Of a stretch of DNA of 64,000 nt, positions 15,722 to 25,112 are shown one piece after another. The notes beneath the pieces are model-generated. The model was given only the letters and a program-made list of their open reading frames with translations. It ran no database searches and was not told the origin of the DNA. A program made the position numbers and the translations under genes. Origin of the DNA: Opitutia bacterium (lineage in GTDB: Bacteria > Verrucomicrobiota > Verrucomicrobiia > Opitutales > Opitutaceae); contig JACRHT010000017.1 in the NCBI GenBank assembly GCA_016217545.1, positions 744,001 through 808,000 of the forward strand, read 5' to 3'. The first letter of the stretch is position 1. Each line of letters starts with the position of its first letter.

Positions 15722-17014
15722 GTGGCTTCCGCGAAACTTCCCACCTCCGTCCTCGTCATCGGTTCCGGCGGGCGTGAACACACGCTCGTGCGCTCGCTGC
15801 TCGCCTCGCCGGCTAAGCCGCGCGTGATTTGCGCTCCGGGCAACGCCGGCATCGCGCAGGACGTCGCGTGCTTCCCCATCGCCGCCGACGACATCGCCGG
15901 CCTCGTCGAACTCGCGCAGCGCGAGCGCATCGAGTTCGTCGTCGTCGGCCCCGAAGTGCCGCTCTCGCTCGGGCTAGTCGACGCGCTGATCAAGGCCGGC
16001 ATTCCCGCCTACGGCCCCAAGGCCGACGGCGCGCGCCTCGAAGCCTCGAAGGTTTTCACGAAACAGATCCTGCTGAAATACGGCATCCCGACCGCCGCCG
16101 CCGGCATCTTCACGGAAGTCGCGCCCGCACTCGACTACATCCGCCAACGCGGCGCGCCGATCGTGATCAAGGCCGACGGCCTCGCAGCCGGCAAAGGCGT
16201 CGTCGTCGCGCAAACACTCGCCGAAGCCGAGGCCGCCGTGCACGACATGCTCGCCGGCAACAAATTCGGCTCCGCCGGCAGCCAGATTCTCGTCGAGGAC
16301 TGCATGTTCGGCGACGAGACCTCGATCCTCGTCGTCGTCTCCGGTCGCGATTACGTCATCCTTCCCGTCTCGCAGGATCACAAACGCGTCGGCGACGGCG
16401 ACACCGGCCCGAACACCGGCGGCATGGGCACCTACTCGCCGGCCGAAGTCGTCACGCCCGACCTGCTCGCGCGCATCGACCGCGAAATCGTGAAGCCCTC
16501 CGTCGACGCGATCGCGAGCGAAGGCATCGATTTCCGCGGCACGCTCTTCATCGGCATCATGCTCACCGCGAGCGGCCCGAGTGTCCTCGAATACAACACG
16601 CGCTTCGGCGACCCCGAGACGCAGGTCGTGCTCCCGCGTCTGAGGACCGACCTGCTCGCGTTGCTCTGGCGCGCCGCCACCGGCCAGCTCGCCGGCACCA
16701 CTCTCGAAGTCCGCCCCGAAGCCGCGCTCTGCGTCGTCGTCGCCGCGAAAGGTTATCCGGACAAATTTCCCAAGGGCGACGTCATCACCTTCCCCGCCGC
16801 GCTTCCGCCCGGCACGACGATCTTCCACGCCGGCACGGCGAAAAACACCGCCGGCGAAATCGTCACGAATGGCGGTCGCGTCCTCGGCGTGACCGCGCTC
16901 GCCTCCACGCTGCGCGAAGCCGCCGACCGCGCCTACGCCGCGTGCGACGCGCTCCAGTGCGCCTCGAAATATTTCCGCCGCGACATCGGCGCCCGCCAGC
17001 TCAACCGCCGATGA
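15722..17014 (+). CDS. purD: Phosphoribosylamine-glycine ligase (GAR synthetase)
   Basis: A 430-residue ATP-grasp enzyme that joins glycine to phosphoribosylamine in purine synthesis. The start was taken as the GTG at 15722, which places SVLVIGSGGREHTLV near the N-terminus as in the family; a GTG at 15701 is an alternative. VIKADGLAAGKGVVVA, QDHKRVGDGDTGPNTGGMG and YNTRFGDPETQVVLPRL are the diagnostic glycine-rich, substrate and metal-binding motifs. Length is normal. The stop codon overlaps the ATG of the next gene by 4 bases (ATGA), which couples it to a secreted protein of unknown role. It is divergent from the sigma-factor gene. Confidence 0.94.
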   Translation: MASAKLPTSVLVIGSGGREHTLVRSLLASPAKPRVICAPGNAGIAQDVACFPIAADDIAGLVELAQRERIEFVVVGPEVPLSLGLVDALIKAGIPAYGPKADGARLEASKVFTKQILLKYGIPTAAAGIFTEVAPALDYIRQRGAPIVIKADGLAAGKGVVVAQTLAEAEAAVHDMLAGNKFGSAGSQILVEDCMFGDETSILVVVSGRDYVILPVSQDHKRVGDGDTGPNTGGMGTYSPAEVVTPDLLARIDREIVKPSVDAIASEGIDFRGTLFIGIMLTASGPSVLEYNTRFGDPETQVVLPRLRTDLLALLWRAATGQLAGTTLEVRPEAALCVVVAAKGYPDKFPKGDVITFPAALPPGTTIFHAGTAKNTAGEIVTNGGRVLGVTALASTLREAADRAYAACDALQCASKYFRRDIGARQLNRR

Positions 17015-17697
17015 AATCCCTCTCGCTCCTCGCCGCGCTCTGCGCCCTCACGCTGCCTGCACCCATCTTCGCAGCCGATGCCGCGCCCTCGGCGTCCGCA
17101 GACACATCGGCCGCGATCGCCTCCGAGCTGCACGACCTCGGCGAAGGCCTGGGCTACCTCCGCGTGCACCGCGTCGCCGACGCGCAGGATTTGCTCGCCC
17201 GCACGCTGCCCCGCGGCACCGCCCTCGTCGTCGACCTGCGCTACACGACCGCGAGCGACGACGACGCGACCGCGTTCGGCGGCGTTCTCGCCCGCCGCTC
17301 CGGCGGCGCGCCGCTGCTCGTGCTTGTCTCTCCGCAAACTCCGGCCGCGCTCACGCCCGTCTTGCTCAAGACGCCCGCGGTGACGCTCGGCGTCGCGGAA
17401 TCCCTCCCCGTGCCCACCGTCGTCGTCGCCCAAACCGCCGACGCCGATCGTCGCGCCTACGACGCCTTCGACGGCGGGATGACGCTCGAAGCGCTCATCA
17501 CGGGAAAAATCGAAAAGGAGCGCTTCGACGAAGCCTCGCTCGTGAAGGAATTCGAGCACGGCAACCCCAACGCCGCGCCCCCCGCCGAGCCCGATCTCGC
17601 CAAGCCCGCCCCGGAAAAGGCCCCGGTTCTGACCGACCGCGTCCTCCAACGCGCCGTGCATCTGCACCGCGCGCTCGCGGCGCTGAAACGCAGCTGA
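17011..17697 (+). CDS. Secreted protein of unknown function
   Basis: A 228-residue protein with a signal peptide (hydrophobic residues 3-20, cleavage near PIFAADA). The mature part begins with SELHDLGEGLGYLRVHRV, then ALVVDLRYTTASDDDATAF, a pattern that recalls the beta-strand and LDLR core of S41-type (C-terminal processing) peptidases, but the catalytic Ser/Lys region is not evident. Further on there is PLLVLVSPQTPAAL, and a long charged linker rich in Pro and Ala before a final helix (VLQRAVHLHRALAAL). Its ATG overlaps the purD stop by 4 bases. No family was recognised with confidence, and no link to purine synthesis is visible beyond position. Confidence 0.65.
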   Translation: MKSLSLLAALCALTLPAPIFAADAAPSASADTSAAIASELHDLGEGLGYLRVHRVADAQDLLARTLPRGTALVVDLRYTTASDDDATAFGGVLARRSGGAPLLVLVSPQTPAALTPVLLKTPAVTLGVAESLPVPTVVVAQTADADRRAYDAFDGGMTLEALITGKIEKERFDEASLVKEFEHGNPNAAPPAEPDLAKPAPEKAPVLTDRVLQRAVHLHRALAALKRS

Positions 17698-17816
17698 GCG
17701 CGGCGCACGGCTTCTCAACGCGCCCATCGCTCGACTCAGCCGGAGCCGGTGACGCGACGCGCCCGCCCTTTGGCTTGCAGCGCGCAGGTTAGTGCTTACC
17801 CGTTGGCGGTCATTTC

Positions 17817-18302
17817 ATGCCAGCTCCGGGCCCCATCATCGTTGTCTGCACGGCAAACATCTGCCGCAGCCCCATGGCCGAAGGCCTGCTCTCTCACGCC
17901 CTCGCCGCCGAGAATGGCCCGCTGAAGAACCTCAAAGTGGTCTCCGCCGGTGTCGCCGCGCGTCCCGGCGAATACGTTTCGGACAACTCCGTCGTCGCGC
18001 TCAAGAAGGTCGGCATCGACATCGCGGCGCATCGCGCGCGGCCACTGACCCAGGACATGCTCAACACCGCGCTGCTCGTGCTGTGCATGACCGAGTCGCA
18101 TCGCAGCCTGATCGAGCTGCAGGCTTCGCCCGTGCCCGAGCGCCTGCATCTGTTCCGCGATTTTCTCCCCGACGGCGCCAGCCGCGAGATCGCCGATCCC
18201 TTCGGCGGTCCGCTCAAGCTCTACGAAGCGAGCCGCGACGAGATGGTTGAGGCCATCCCCAGCATCGTCGCGCAGCTGAAGACTCTCGTGCCCGTCTCCT
18301 GA
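17817..18302 (+). CDS. Low-molecular-weight protein-tyrosine (or arginine) phosphatase
   Basis: A 161-residue cytoplasmic phosphatase. The P-loop C11-x5-R17 (CTANICRSP) is near the N-terminus as in the family, SAGV follows at about residue 43, and the general acid is in ADPFGG, D127. It lies 8 bp upstream of glyA on the same strand. An LMW phosphatase close to glyA is also seen in Firmicutes, where YwlE is a protein-arginine phosphatase, so either substrate class is possible. Thr12 after the catalytic Cys resembles the residue that selects arginine phosphate in YwlE. That specificity is a suggestion only. Confidence 0.85.
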   Translation: MPAPGPIIVVCTANICRSPMAEGLLSHALAAENGPLKNLKVVSAGVAARPGEYVSDNSVVALKKVGIDIAAHRARPLTQDMLNTALLVLCMTESHRSLIELQASPVPERLHLFRDFLPDGASREIADPFGGPLKLYEASRDEMVEAIPSIVAQLKTLVPVS

Positions 18303-18310
18303 TTTTCCAC

Positions 18311-19579
18311 ATGTCGCTCAACTCCGCTCCCCTCGCCCAGCTCGATCCCGCCCTGCACGCCGCCATCGTCGGCGAGCTCTCGCGCCAGCAGCATCACATC
18401 GAGCTGATCGCTTCGGAAAACTTCACCTACCCCGCCGCCATGGAGGCGCAGGGCAGCGTGCTCACGAACAAATACGCCGAAGGTTACCCGGCCAAGCGCT
18501 GGTATGGCGGCTGCGAATACGTCGACCAAGTCGAGACGCTCGCCATCGAGCGCGCGAAGCAACTCTTCGGCGCCGAGCACGCCAACGTCCAGCCGCACTC
18601 CGGCGCGCAAGCCAACACCGCCGTCTACGCCGCCGTCCTCCAGCCGGGCGACAAGCTCCTCGGCATGAATCTCAGCCACGGCGGCCACCTCACGCACGGC
18701 AACCCGGCGAACTTCTCCGGCAAACTCTACAACTTCTGCCAATACGGCGTCCGCGAGGACAACGGCCTGATCGACTACGACGAGCTCGCCGCCGTCGCCC
18801 AGCGCGAGAAGCCCAAGATGATCACCGTCGGCGCCAGCGCCTACTCGCGCGTCATCGACTTCGCCCGCATGGGCGAGATCGCGCGCTCGGTCGGCGCGTA
18901 TCTCTTCGCCGACATCGCGCACATCGCCGGCCTCGTCGCCTCGGGCGTGCATCCGTCGCCGGTGCCGCATGCCGATTTCGTCACCACCACGACGCACAAA
19001 ACCCTCCGCGGCCCGCGCGGCGGCCTCATCCTCTGCAAGGCGGCCCACGCGAAGGCGATCGATTCCGCCGTGTTCCCCGGCACGCAAGGCGGCCCGCTCA
19101 TGCACGTCATCGCCGCCAAGGCCGTGTGCTTCGGCGAAGCGCTGAAGCCCGAGTTCAAAACCTATTCGCAACAGGTCGTGAAGAACGCCGCCGCCCTCGC
19201 CGAGGCGATGGTCGCACGCGGCTACAAGATCGTCTCCGGCGGCACCGACAACCACCTCATGCTCGTCGACCTCCGCGCCAAGCTTCCGAACCTCACCGGC
19301 AAGGTCGCGCAGGAGACGCTCGATCGCGCCAACATCACCTGCAACAAGAACACCGTGCCGTTCGAGACGCGCTCGCCCTTCCAGGCCTCCGGCATCCGCC
19401 TCGGGTCGCCGGCCATGACGACGCGCGGCTTCAAGGAAGCCGAGTTCCAGCAGGTCGCCGCGTTGATCGACCAGGTGCTCGTCGCCATCGGCACGGAGCA
19501 GGAAGCCGCGGCGCTGGCCGACGTGAAGGCGAAGGTCGTTGCCCTCACGGGCAACTTCCCGTTGCCCTATCGCGCTTGA
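18311..19579 (+). CDS. glyA: Serine hydroxymethyltransferase
   Basis: A 422-residue PLP enzyme converting serine and tetrahydrofolate to glycine and methylene-tetrahydrofolate. Family motifs are complete: [20 protein letters not shown] at the N-terminus, [44 protein letters not shown], and [11 protein letters not shown] with the Schiff-base lysine K230. Length is typical of bacterial GlyA. It follows the LMW phosphatase by 8 bp and its TGA shares a base with the ATG of the hybrid histidine kinase gene (TGATG), so all three are probably one transcript. Confidence 0.96.
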   Translation: MSLNSAPLAQLDPALHAAIVGELSRQQHHIELIASENFTYPAAMEAQGSVLTNKYAEGYPAKRWYGGCEYVDQVETLAIERAKQLFGAEHANVQPHSGAQANTAVYAAVLQPGDKLLGMNLSHGGHLTHGNPANFSGKLYNFCQYGVREDNGLIDYDELAAVAQREKPKMITVGASAYSRVIDFARMGEIARSVGAYLFADIAHIAGLVASGVHPSPVPHADFVTTTTHKTLRGPRGGLILCKAAHAKAIDSAVFPGTQGGPLMHVIAAKAVCFGEALKPEFKTYSQQVVKNAAALAEAMVARGYKIVSGGTDNHLMLVDLRAKLPNLTGKVAQETLDRANITCNKNTVPFETRSPFQASGIRLGSPAMTTRGFKEAEFQQVAALIDQVLVAIGTEQEAAALADVKAKVVALTGNFPLPYRA

Positions 19580-22284
19580 TGGAAATTCCGGCCGCTCCCT
19601 CGGCCCTCGTGGCCCGCCGCCGCGAGATCGTCGCTGCCCTCGTCATCGTCGGCGCGGCGCTCTCGTTCGCCGGCTGGGGATTTGTCCGGCAAACGGAGCA
19701 GCGTCGCATCGAGGCGACGTTCCAGCGGCGCTCCTCGGTGCACATGCGGCTCGCTCGCGAGCGGCTGCTCCTGCACCAGGAAGTCGTCCGCGGACTGCGG
19801 GCGTATTTCGAACACTCCGACGACGTCTCGCTGAAGGAGTTCTCCGACTACACGCGCCCGCTGCTCGAACGCCTGCCCGCCGCGCGCGCGTTCCAATGGG
19901 CGCCGCGCGTCACCCGCAAACGTCGCCCGGCATTCGAGGCCACTCGCATCGCCGACGGTGGCGCGCCGGGCTTCCATATCTGGGAGCGAGACGTGCCGAC
20001 GCAGCTCGGCAGCGCCGCCATCCCCGCGCGCGACCGCGACGAATACTGGCCCATCACCTGGGTCGAGCCGCTGGCCGGCAACGAGCCTTCGCTCGGCTTC
20101 GATCTGCACGCCAGCATCGTGACCCGGCCGATCCTCGACGCCGCGCGCGCCACGCGACACATGCAGATCAGCCCGCAAGTGCGCCTGATCCGCACCACCG
20201 CCACCGACCGCGGCTCCGGCGTCATCTTCATCACGCCAGTCTTTCACGCCGACATTCCGGGCGCGGCCCCCGACGGCTTTGCCGGATTCATCCAAGCGAT
20301 CTTCTCGGTCGATTCGCTGCTCAAACAAGTGCATGCGGAAAACCCCGACGACGCGCTCGACTTCGCCTACTACGACGACAGCGCACAATTCGATCACCTG
20401 AGGCTGCTCTACGCCCGCATCAACGGCCGCGAATACAGCGGCAGCCGCGATGCCGCCGCGTCCGTCATCGAGGCCCCGGTATTCCCGACCAATCCCGCCG
20501 ATGCGATGAGCGAGACCTTCGACGTCGGCGGCCGCAAATGGCGCATCGTCGTCGCGCCCAATCCGGTCTGGGAGACCCGCCAGCGCACCCTCATTCCGTG
20601 GATGGTGCTCGCCGTGGAGCTCGGCTTCGTCGCCCTCGCCGCCCTCGTCGCCCTCGGCCTACTCTCGCGCACCGCGCGCATCGAACGCGAGGTCGAGGAG
20701 CGCACCGCCGAACTCCTCGAAAGCCGCCGCCGGCTCGCGTCCATTTTGTCCGACATGCCCGGCGCGGCCTACCGCTGCGCACCCGCCTCGCCCTTCGCGG
20801 TCGAGTTCGTCAGCGAGGGCATCGTCGACCTGTGCGGCTTCACCGCCGATGACTTCGTCAGCAACCGGGTCCGCTGGGCTGATCGGCTGCGCGCCGAGGA
20901 TCTCGCCGAGTGCGAACGGCGCATCAACGAAGCCATCGCGAAACAAAGCACCTTCGAACTCGAATACCGCGTGCGCCACGCCGACGGCAGCGAGCGCCAC
21001 CTCTGGGAGCGCGGCCACGTCGTCTACGACGCCGGTGGCCGTGCCATCGCGCTGGAAGGCCTCAAGGTCGACGCCACCGCGCGCAAGGAGGCCGAATCGC
21101 GCACCCGCGAGTTCGACCGCCAGATGGTGGAGACGCAAAAGCTCGAGAGCCTCGGCGTGCTCGCCGGTGGCATCGCCCACGATTTCAACAATCTCCTCAC
21201 CGCCATCCTCGGCAACGCCTCCCTCGCGCGCCAATCCCTCTCCGCCTCCCACCCGGTTCACGCCCAGTTGCAACAAATCGAGAAAGCCTCGCGCCGCGCC
21301 GCCGACCTCTGCGGCCAGATGCTCGCCTACGCCGGCAAGAGCCCGCTGACCACCAGTCGCGTCAACCTCTCCGAACTCGTCCGCGACACCACGGGCCTGC
21401 TCCAAGTCTCGCTGCCCAAGAGCGCGCGCCTCGACCTCCGGCTGCACAGCGCGCTGCCCGCCGTCCAAGCCGACGCCACGCAACTCCGGCAAATCGTCAT
21501 GAACCTCGTGATGAATGCCGCGGAGTCCATCGTCGAAGGATCCGGCCTGGTCACGCTCCGCACCTTCGCCACCGAGATGACCCGTCTGCAACTGCGCGGC
21601 GCGGTCGAGCGACCCGACTTGCCCGGCGGCCTCTACGTCGGGCTCGAGGTCACGGACACCGGCGTCGGCATGCCGGCCGAAATGCTCGCGCGCATCTTCG
21701 AGCCTTTTTTCAGCACCAAATTTTCCGGCCGCGGTCTCGGTCTCTCCGCCGTGCTCGGCATCGTTCGCAGCCATCACGGCGCCCTGTTCGTCGAATCGGA
21801 ACCGGGCGTCGGCTCGACTTTCCGCCTTCTGCTTCCCGCCGCGCCAGCGGGCGCCAAGGCCCATGCGTCCCATGGTCCGACCGCGGGAACACCGGGCGCC
21901 GCCAACCGGCCGGAGTTGCGCGGCACGGTGCTGGTGGTCGACGACGAGATGCACGTGCGCGACATGACCTTGCTCGCGCTGCAGATGGCCGGACTGGAAG
22001 CGCTCGAGGCTCCCGACGGCGAGACTGCCTTGCGCCTCTGTCGTGAACACACGCGCGCGATCGATTTGATCCTACTGGATCTCACGATGCCCGGCCTGTC
22101 CGGCGAAGAGACGCTCCGTCGTCTGCGCATGCAGGGCGGCCAGCAAAAAGTGATTCTCATCTCCGGCTACAGCGCCATCGACACCGCCAAGCGCTGCGCG
22201 CAACTCGGCGCCGTCGCGTTTCTCCAAAAGCCGTTCGAGATCTCCGCGCTCATCGCCGAGCTGAAGAAACATCTCGCGCGGTGA
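19579..22284 (+). CDS. CHASE-domain hybrid sensor histidine kinase
   Basis: A 901-residue inner-membrane kinase. Domain order: membrane segment at about 17-36; extracytoplasmic CHASE domain at about 70-260 (RAFQWAPRVTRKRRPAFEAT, EPLAGNEPSLGFDLHA); second membrane segment at about 338-362; PAS at about 385-505; HisKA with H534 in GGIAHDFNNLLTAILGN; HATPase with MNLVMNAAES, DTGVGMP and GRGLGLSAVLG; and a C-terminal receiver at about 775-895 with phospho-acceptor D834 (LLDLTMPG) and K in the FLQKPF motif. The start is the ATG overlapping the glyA stop; a longer open frame from 19126 is only a shadow of glyA. CHASE domains sense small diffusible ligands. No output response regulator is adjacent. 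Confidence 0.92.
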   Translation: MEIPAAPSALVARRREIVAALVIVGAALSFAGWGFVRQTEQRRIEATFQRRSSVHMRLARERLLLHQEVVRGLRAYFEHSDDVSLKEFSDYTRPLLERLPAARAFQWAPRVTRKRRPAFEATRIADGGAPGFHIWERDVPTQLGSAAIPARDRDEYWPITWVEPLAGNEPSLGFDLHASIVTRPILDAARATRHMQISPQVRLIRTTATDRGSGVIFITPVFHADIPGAAPDGFAGFIQAIFSVDSLLKQVHAENPDDALDFAYYDDSAQFDHLRLLYARINGREYSGSRDAAASVIEAPVFPTNPADAMSETFDVGGRKWRIVVAPNPVWETRQRTLIPWMVLAVELGFVALAALVALGLLSRTARIEREVEERTAELLESRRRLASILSDMPGAAYRCAPASPFAVEFVSEGIVDLCGFTADDFVSNRVRWADRLRAEDLAECERRINEAIAKQSTFELEYRVRHADGSERHLWERGHVVYDAGGRAIALEGLKVDATARKEAESRTREFDRQMVETQKLESLGVLAGGIAHDFNNLLTAILGNASLARQSLSASHPVHAQLQQIEKASRRAADLCGQMLAYAGKSPLTTSRVNLSELVRDTTGLLQVSLPKSARLDLRLHSALPAVQADATQLRQIVMNLVMNAAESIVEGSGLVTLRTFATEMTRLQLRGAVERPDLPGGLYVGLEVTDTGVGMPAEMLARIFEPFFSTKFSGRGLGLSAVLGIVRSHHGALFVESEPGVGSTFRLLLPAAPAGAKAHASHGPTAGTPGAANRPELRGTVLVVDDEMHVRDMTLLALQMAGLEALEAPDGETALRLCREHTRAIDLILLDLTMPGLSGEETLRRLRMQGGQQKVILISGYSAIDTAKRCAQLGAVAFLQKPFEISALIAELKKHLAR

Positions 22285-22426
22285 CCGCGGCGCACTCCGC
22301 GAAATCCTGACGGATTCGCCCTCCGAATCCACGCGCCGGCGGAAACCGTGGGGATCTCACCCCGCCGCGCCGCAATCCTCGCGAGGACGCGAAACGGGCT
22401 TTGCGCGGCGACGTCTTTTCGCCAAC

Positions 22427-23770
22427 GTGCCGCTTCCCGTGTCCACTCCGTCCACCGCTCCCAAGCCGCTCTCGCTCGGCGTCATCTTCCTGACGCTCTA
22501 CATCGACCTGATCGGCTTCTCGATTTTCTTCCCGCTCGGGCCGGAACTGCTCCGCTACTACATCGCGCACGAGCCGCAGGGCGGCCTGTTCGCCACGCTG
22601 TTCGCGCAGCTGCAATCGTTCGCGCACAACTCCCATGTGCCCGAGGTCGCCGTCGCCGCGCTGTTCGGCGGCCTGCTCGGCTCGGTCTACGCGTTCATGC
22701 AGTTCCTGTTCTCGCCCGTGTGGGGCGCGCGCTCTGACCGCGTCGGCCGGCGTCCCGTGCTGCTGCTCACCGTGGCGGGCAACGCCCTGAGCTACCTGTT
22801 GCTCGTGTTCAGCGGCTCGTTCGTCGTCTTCCTCGTCGGCCGCGTGCTGGCCGGCATCATGGGCGGCAACCTCGCCGTCGCGATCGCGTCGGTCGCCGAC
22901 GTCACCACGCGCGAAAATCGCGCCAAGGGCATGGGTATCGTCGGCGCGGCGTTCGGCCTGGGCTTCCTGACCGGCCCCGCGATCGGCGGACTCACGTCGG
23001 GCTTCAATCTCCTGACCGCGCATCCGAGCCTCGCCGCGTGGGGCATCCATCCTTTTAGCGTCCCGGCGCTCATCGCGCTCGGCATGTGTCTCGTGAACCT
23101 GCTGTGGATCGCCGCGCGTTTCCGCGAGACGTTGCCCGAGGACAAACGCGGCGCCGGCGCCACGCTGCGCGAGCGCAATCCGCTGCGCGCGCTGCTGACG
23201 CTGCCCGACGCCGCGATCCGCCGCACCAACGTCGTGGGCTTCTTGCTCACGTTCGGCTTCAGCTTCTTCGAGACGCTCATCACGTTCTTCGCTGCGGACG
23301 CGTTCCACTACTCGCCGCGCGACCTTGTCAGCGTGTTCGTCTACAATGGCGTCGTCTCGATCCTCACGCAGGGCTTCCTCGTCCGCCGGCTCGTGCCGCG
23401 CATGGGCGAAAAACGCGCCGCAGTCCTGGGCATCGCCTTCGTCGCGATCGGCATGGTCGGTCTCGGTCTCACCGTCGGCCTGCTGCACTCGGTGCCGCTG
23501 ATGTATGTCGCGCTGACCTTCTGCTCGGTCGGCTCCGGCTTCGCCAACGTCGGCCTCTCGTCGCTCATCTCGCTCTACGCCTCGGCGGAGGAGCAAGGCA
23601 AGGTCACCGGCATCTTCCGCTCGCTCGGTTTCCTCGCGCGCGCGTGCAGCCCGGCTGTGGCCGGCGTGTTGTTCTTCCAAGTCGGCGGCACCGCGACCTT
23701 CGCGCTCGCCGGCGCGCTGCTCGTCGTGCCCTTCGCGCTCGGCCTCGCACTGCCGCAACCGCACAAATGA
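22427..23770 (+). CDS. MFS transporter (TetA-like drug/H+ antiporter family)
   Basis: A 447-residue protein with about 12 membrane segments. The loop 2-3 signature of DHA1 antiporters is clear: SPVWGARSDRVGRRPVLLLT, preceded by FMQFLF. The motif-C region GAAFGLGFLTGPAIGG supports a drug/H+ antiporter type. The start is a GTG at 22427; a second in-frame GTG at 22439 is possible. An unusually long loop between segments 1 and 2 (YYIAHEPQGGLFATLFAQLQSF...) lies outside. The stop overlaps the start of the retropepsin-like lipoprotein gene by 4 bases, so the two are coupled. The substrate is unknown. Confidence 0.88.
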   Translation: MPLPVSTPSTAPKPLSLGVIFLTLYIDLIGFSIFFPLGPELLRYYIAHEPQGGLFATLFAQLQSFAHNSHVPEVAVAALFGGLLGSVYAFMQFLFSPVWGARSDRVGRRPVLLLTVAGNALSYLLLVFSGSFVVFLVGRVLAGIMGGNLAVAIASVADVTTRENRAKGMGIVGAAFGLGFLTGPAIGGLTSGFNLLTAHPSLAAWGIHPFSVPALIALGMCLVNLLWIAARFRETLPEDKRGAGATLRERNPLRALLTLPDAAIRRTNVVGFLLTFGFSFFETLITFFAADAFHYSPRDLVSVFVYNGVVSILTQGFLVRRLVPRMGEKRAAVLGIAFVAIGMVGLGLTVGLLHSVPLMYVALTFCSVGSGFANVGLSSLISLYASAEEQGKVTGIFRSLGFLARACSPAVAGVLFFQVGGTATFALAGALLVVPFALGLALPQPHK

Positions 23771-24969
23771 AAACCGCCTTGCGCACTTTCCTGTTCCCGC
23801 TGCTCGCCGCCGTTTGGCTGCTGGTCGCGGCGGGTTGCGCGAGCCTGCCGTTCGGCCGCCCCGGCAAGACCGTCGTCGCGACGAAGCCCTCGACGCTGCC
23901 GGCGCGCATTGTCTCAAATTTCTTCCTCGTCGAAGCCGTGCAGGCCGACGGCACGACGCGCCGCTTCCTCGTCGACACCGGCTCCACCGCCACGCTCGTC
24001 TCCGCGCCGCTCGCCAAGGCCATCGGCCATAAGGACCGCGACGCCACCAAGCGCAGCGTGCGCGTTCGTTCGGCCAACGGCGGCGAGGTCACGCTCGAAG
24101 CGGTCTCGCTGAAGCGCCTGCAATTCGGCGACGCGGTGTTCGAGCGCGTGCCGGCGCTCGTCTACGACTTCGCGGAGCTCTCCGCGCACCTCGGTCTCAC
24201 CATCGACGGCCTGATTGGCTTCCCGGTCTTCCGCGACACGTTGCTCACCCTCGATTATCCGAATTCGCGCCTCGTCGTCGCCCCGCAACCGCTGACGCCG
24301 GTGCCGCCGATCAACCGCGGCCGCACGTCGACCATCGCCTTCAACAACGAGCAAAGCACGCCGCTCATTCCCGTGCAGCTCGGCAACGAGTCGTTCGTGG
24401 TTCTCGTCGACACGGGCAGCGACGGCGCGCTCAACCTCAACCCCGCCGGCCTGCACCCGCGCTTCGCCGCCGGTCCGCGCCCCGGCACCGTCGTTTCTTC
24501 CCTCGCCGGCGACCGCGCGCAGCAAGTCGGACGCGTCGCGCAAAACCTCTGGCTCGGCGCGCACGTCGTCGAACAACCCGTCGTCGACCTCACCGACCAG
24601 CTCTCAGCCGTCGGCGGCGAGTTGCTGAAGCACTTCGCGATCACCTTCGATCAACGCCGCAACTACGCGACGTTCACGCGCGACACCGATGGCATGGTGA
24701 AGATGGAGCCGCGCCGCAGCACCGGCCTGTCGTTCTCGCGCGCGCCGGCGTATTGGCGCGTCATGACGATCATCCCCGACTCGCCGACGACCGCGCTCGG
24801 CGTGCAACAAGGCGACCTCGTCGTCCGCATCAACGGCGAGCCGGTGGCCAACTGGGATTTCGAACGCTACGCGCTGCTCGTGAAGAGCGCCGCGAAGATC
24901 ACCTACACTTTCCTGACCGGCACCCGCGAATACGACGTGGAGATCCCAGTCTTCGAGTTGGTGCCATAG
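23767..24969 (+). CDS. Two-domain retropepsin-like lipoprotein protease with PDZ domain
   Basis: A 400-residue protein. The N-terminus has a lipoprotein signal with lipobox AAGC (Cys about residue 24). Two aspartic-protease halves follow, each with the DTG active-site triad: FLVDTGSTATLVS near residue 74 and VLVDTGSDGALNL near residue 216. Each is followed by an Ile/Leu-Gly motif (DGLIGFPVF in the first, SAVGGELLKHF in the second). Residues about 325-400 form a PDZ domain (VMTIIPDSPTTALGVQQGDLVVRINGEPV). The layout suggests an envelope protease anchored in a membrane, with both catalytic Asp on one chain. Its ATG overlaps the MFS stop by 4 bases. Activity and substrate are not known. Confidence 0.85.
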   Translation: MKTALRTFLFPLLAAVWLLVAAGCASLPFGRPGKTVVATKPSTLPARIVSNFFLVEAVQADGTTRRFLVDTGSTATLVSAPLAKAIGHKDRDATKRSVRVRSANGGEVTLEAVSLKRLQFGDAVFERVPALVYDFAELSAHLGLTIDGLIGFPVFRDTLLTLDYPNSRLVVAPQPLTPVPPINRGRTSTIAFNNEQSTPLIPVQLGNESFVVLVDTGSDGALNLNPAGLHPRFAAGPRPGTVVSSLAGDRAQQVGRVAQNLWLGAHVVEQPVVDLTDQLSAVGGELLKHFAITFDQRRNYATFTRDTDGMVKMEPRRSTGLSFSRAPAYWRVMTIIPDSPTTALGVQQGDLVVRINGEPVANWDFERYALLVKSAAKITYTFLTGTREYDVEIPVFELVP

Positions 24970-24974
24970 GCAGC

Positions 24975-25016
24975 GGTCAGCCTTCAGCCTTCAGCTGTCA
25001 GCGATCAGCTTTCAGC
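24975..25016 (+). repeat. Heptanucleotide repeat array NNTCAGC x6
   Basis: Six consecutive 7-base units share TCAGC in phase: GGTCAGC, CTTCAGC, CTTCAGC, TGTCAGC, GATCAGC, TTTCAGC. The first two bases vary freely. The array begins 5 bp after the lipoprotein stop. The complementary form (GCTGANN) occurs at 25091-25111, so the two arrays face each other. Confidence 0.85.
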
Positions 25017-25041
25017 TCCGGAGCATAGTGGCCTGCAACAC

Positions 25042-25065
25042 GAGCCGGACATGCGTGCCCGGCTC
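25042..25065. repeat. Small REP-like hairpin GAGCCGG/CCGGCTC
   Basis: A 7-bp inverted repeat (25042-25048 and 25059-25065) with a 10-base loop lies between the two facing heptad arrays and between the convergent lipoprotein and rsmB genes. It may help to end transcription. There is no T-run. Confidence 0.4.
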
Positions 25066-25090
25066 AAATAACCCGAGTGCCGCTTGTCTG

Positions 25091-25111
25091 GCTGATTGCT
25101 GATAGCTGACC
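25091..25111 (-). repeat. Heptanucleotide repeat array GCTGANN x3
   Basis: Three in-phase units, GCTGATT, GCTGATA and GCTGACC, are the reverse complement of the NNTCAGC family at 24975-25016. The array abuts the rsmB stop codon. The facing arrays could pair into a long imperfect stem. Confidence 0.75.
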
Positions 25112-25112
25112 A

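Noticed and set aside
19126-22284. A 1052-residue histidine kinase with a start inside glyA
   Set aside because: The first 151 residues are an out-of-frame reading of glyA. The ATG overlapping the glyA stop at 19579 gives a proper membrane segment and CHASE domain.
22250-23917. A 555-residue minus-strand frame opposite the MFS gene
   Set aside because: Arg/Asp/Glu/Gln-rich shadow with no domain; the MFS protein on the other strand is clear.
24975-25111. CRISPR array
   Set aside because: Units are 7 bases with no spacers, and no cas genes are near. It is a tandem heptad repeat.
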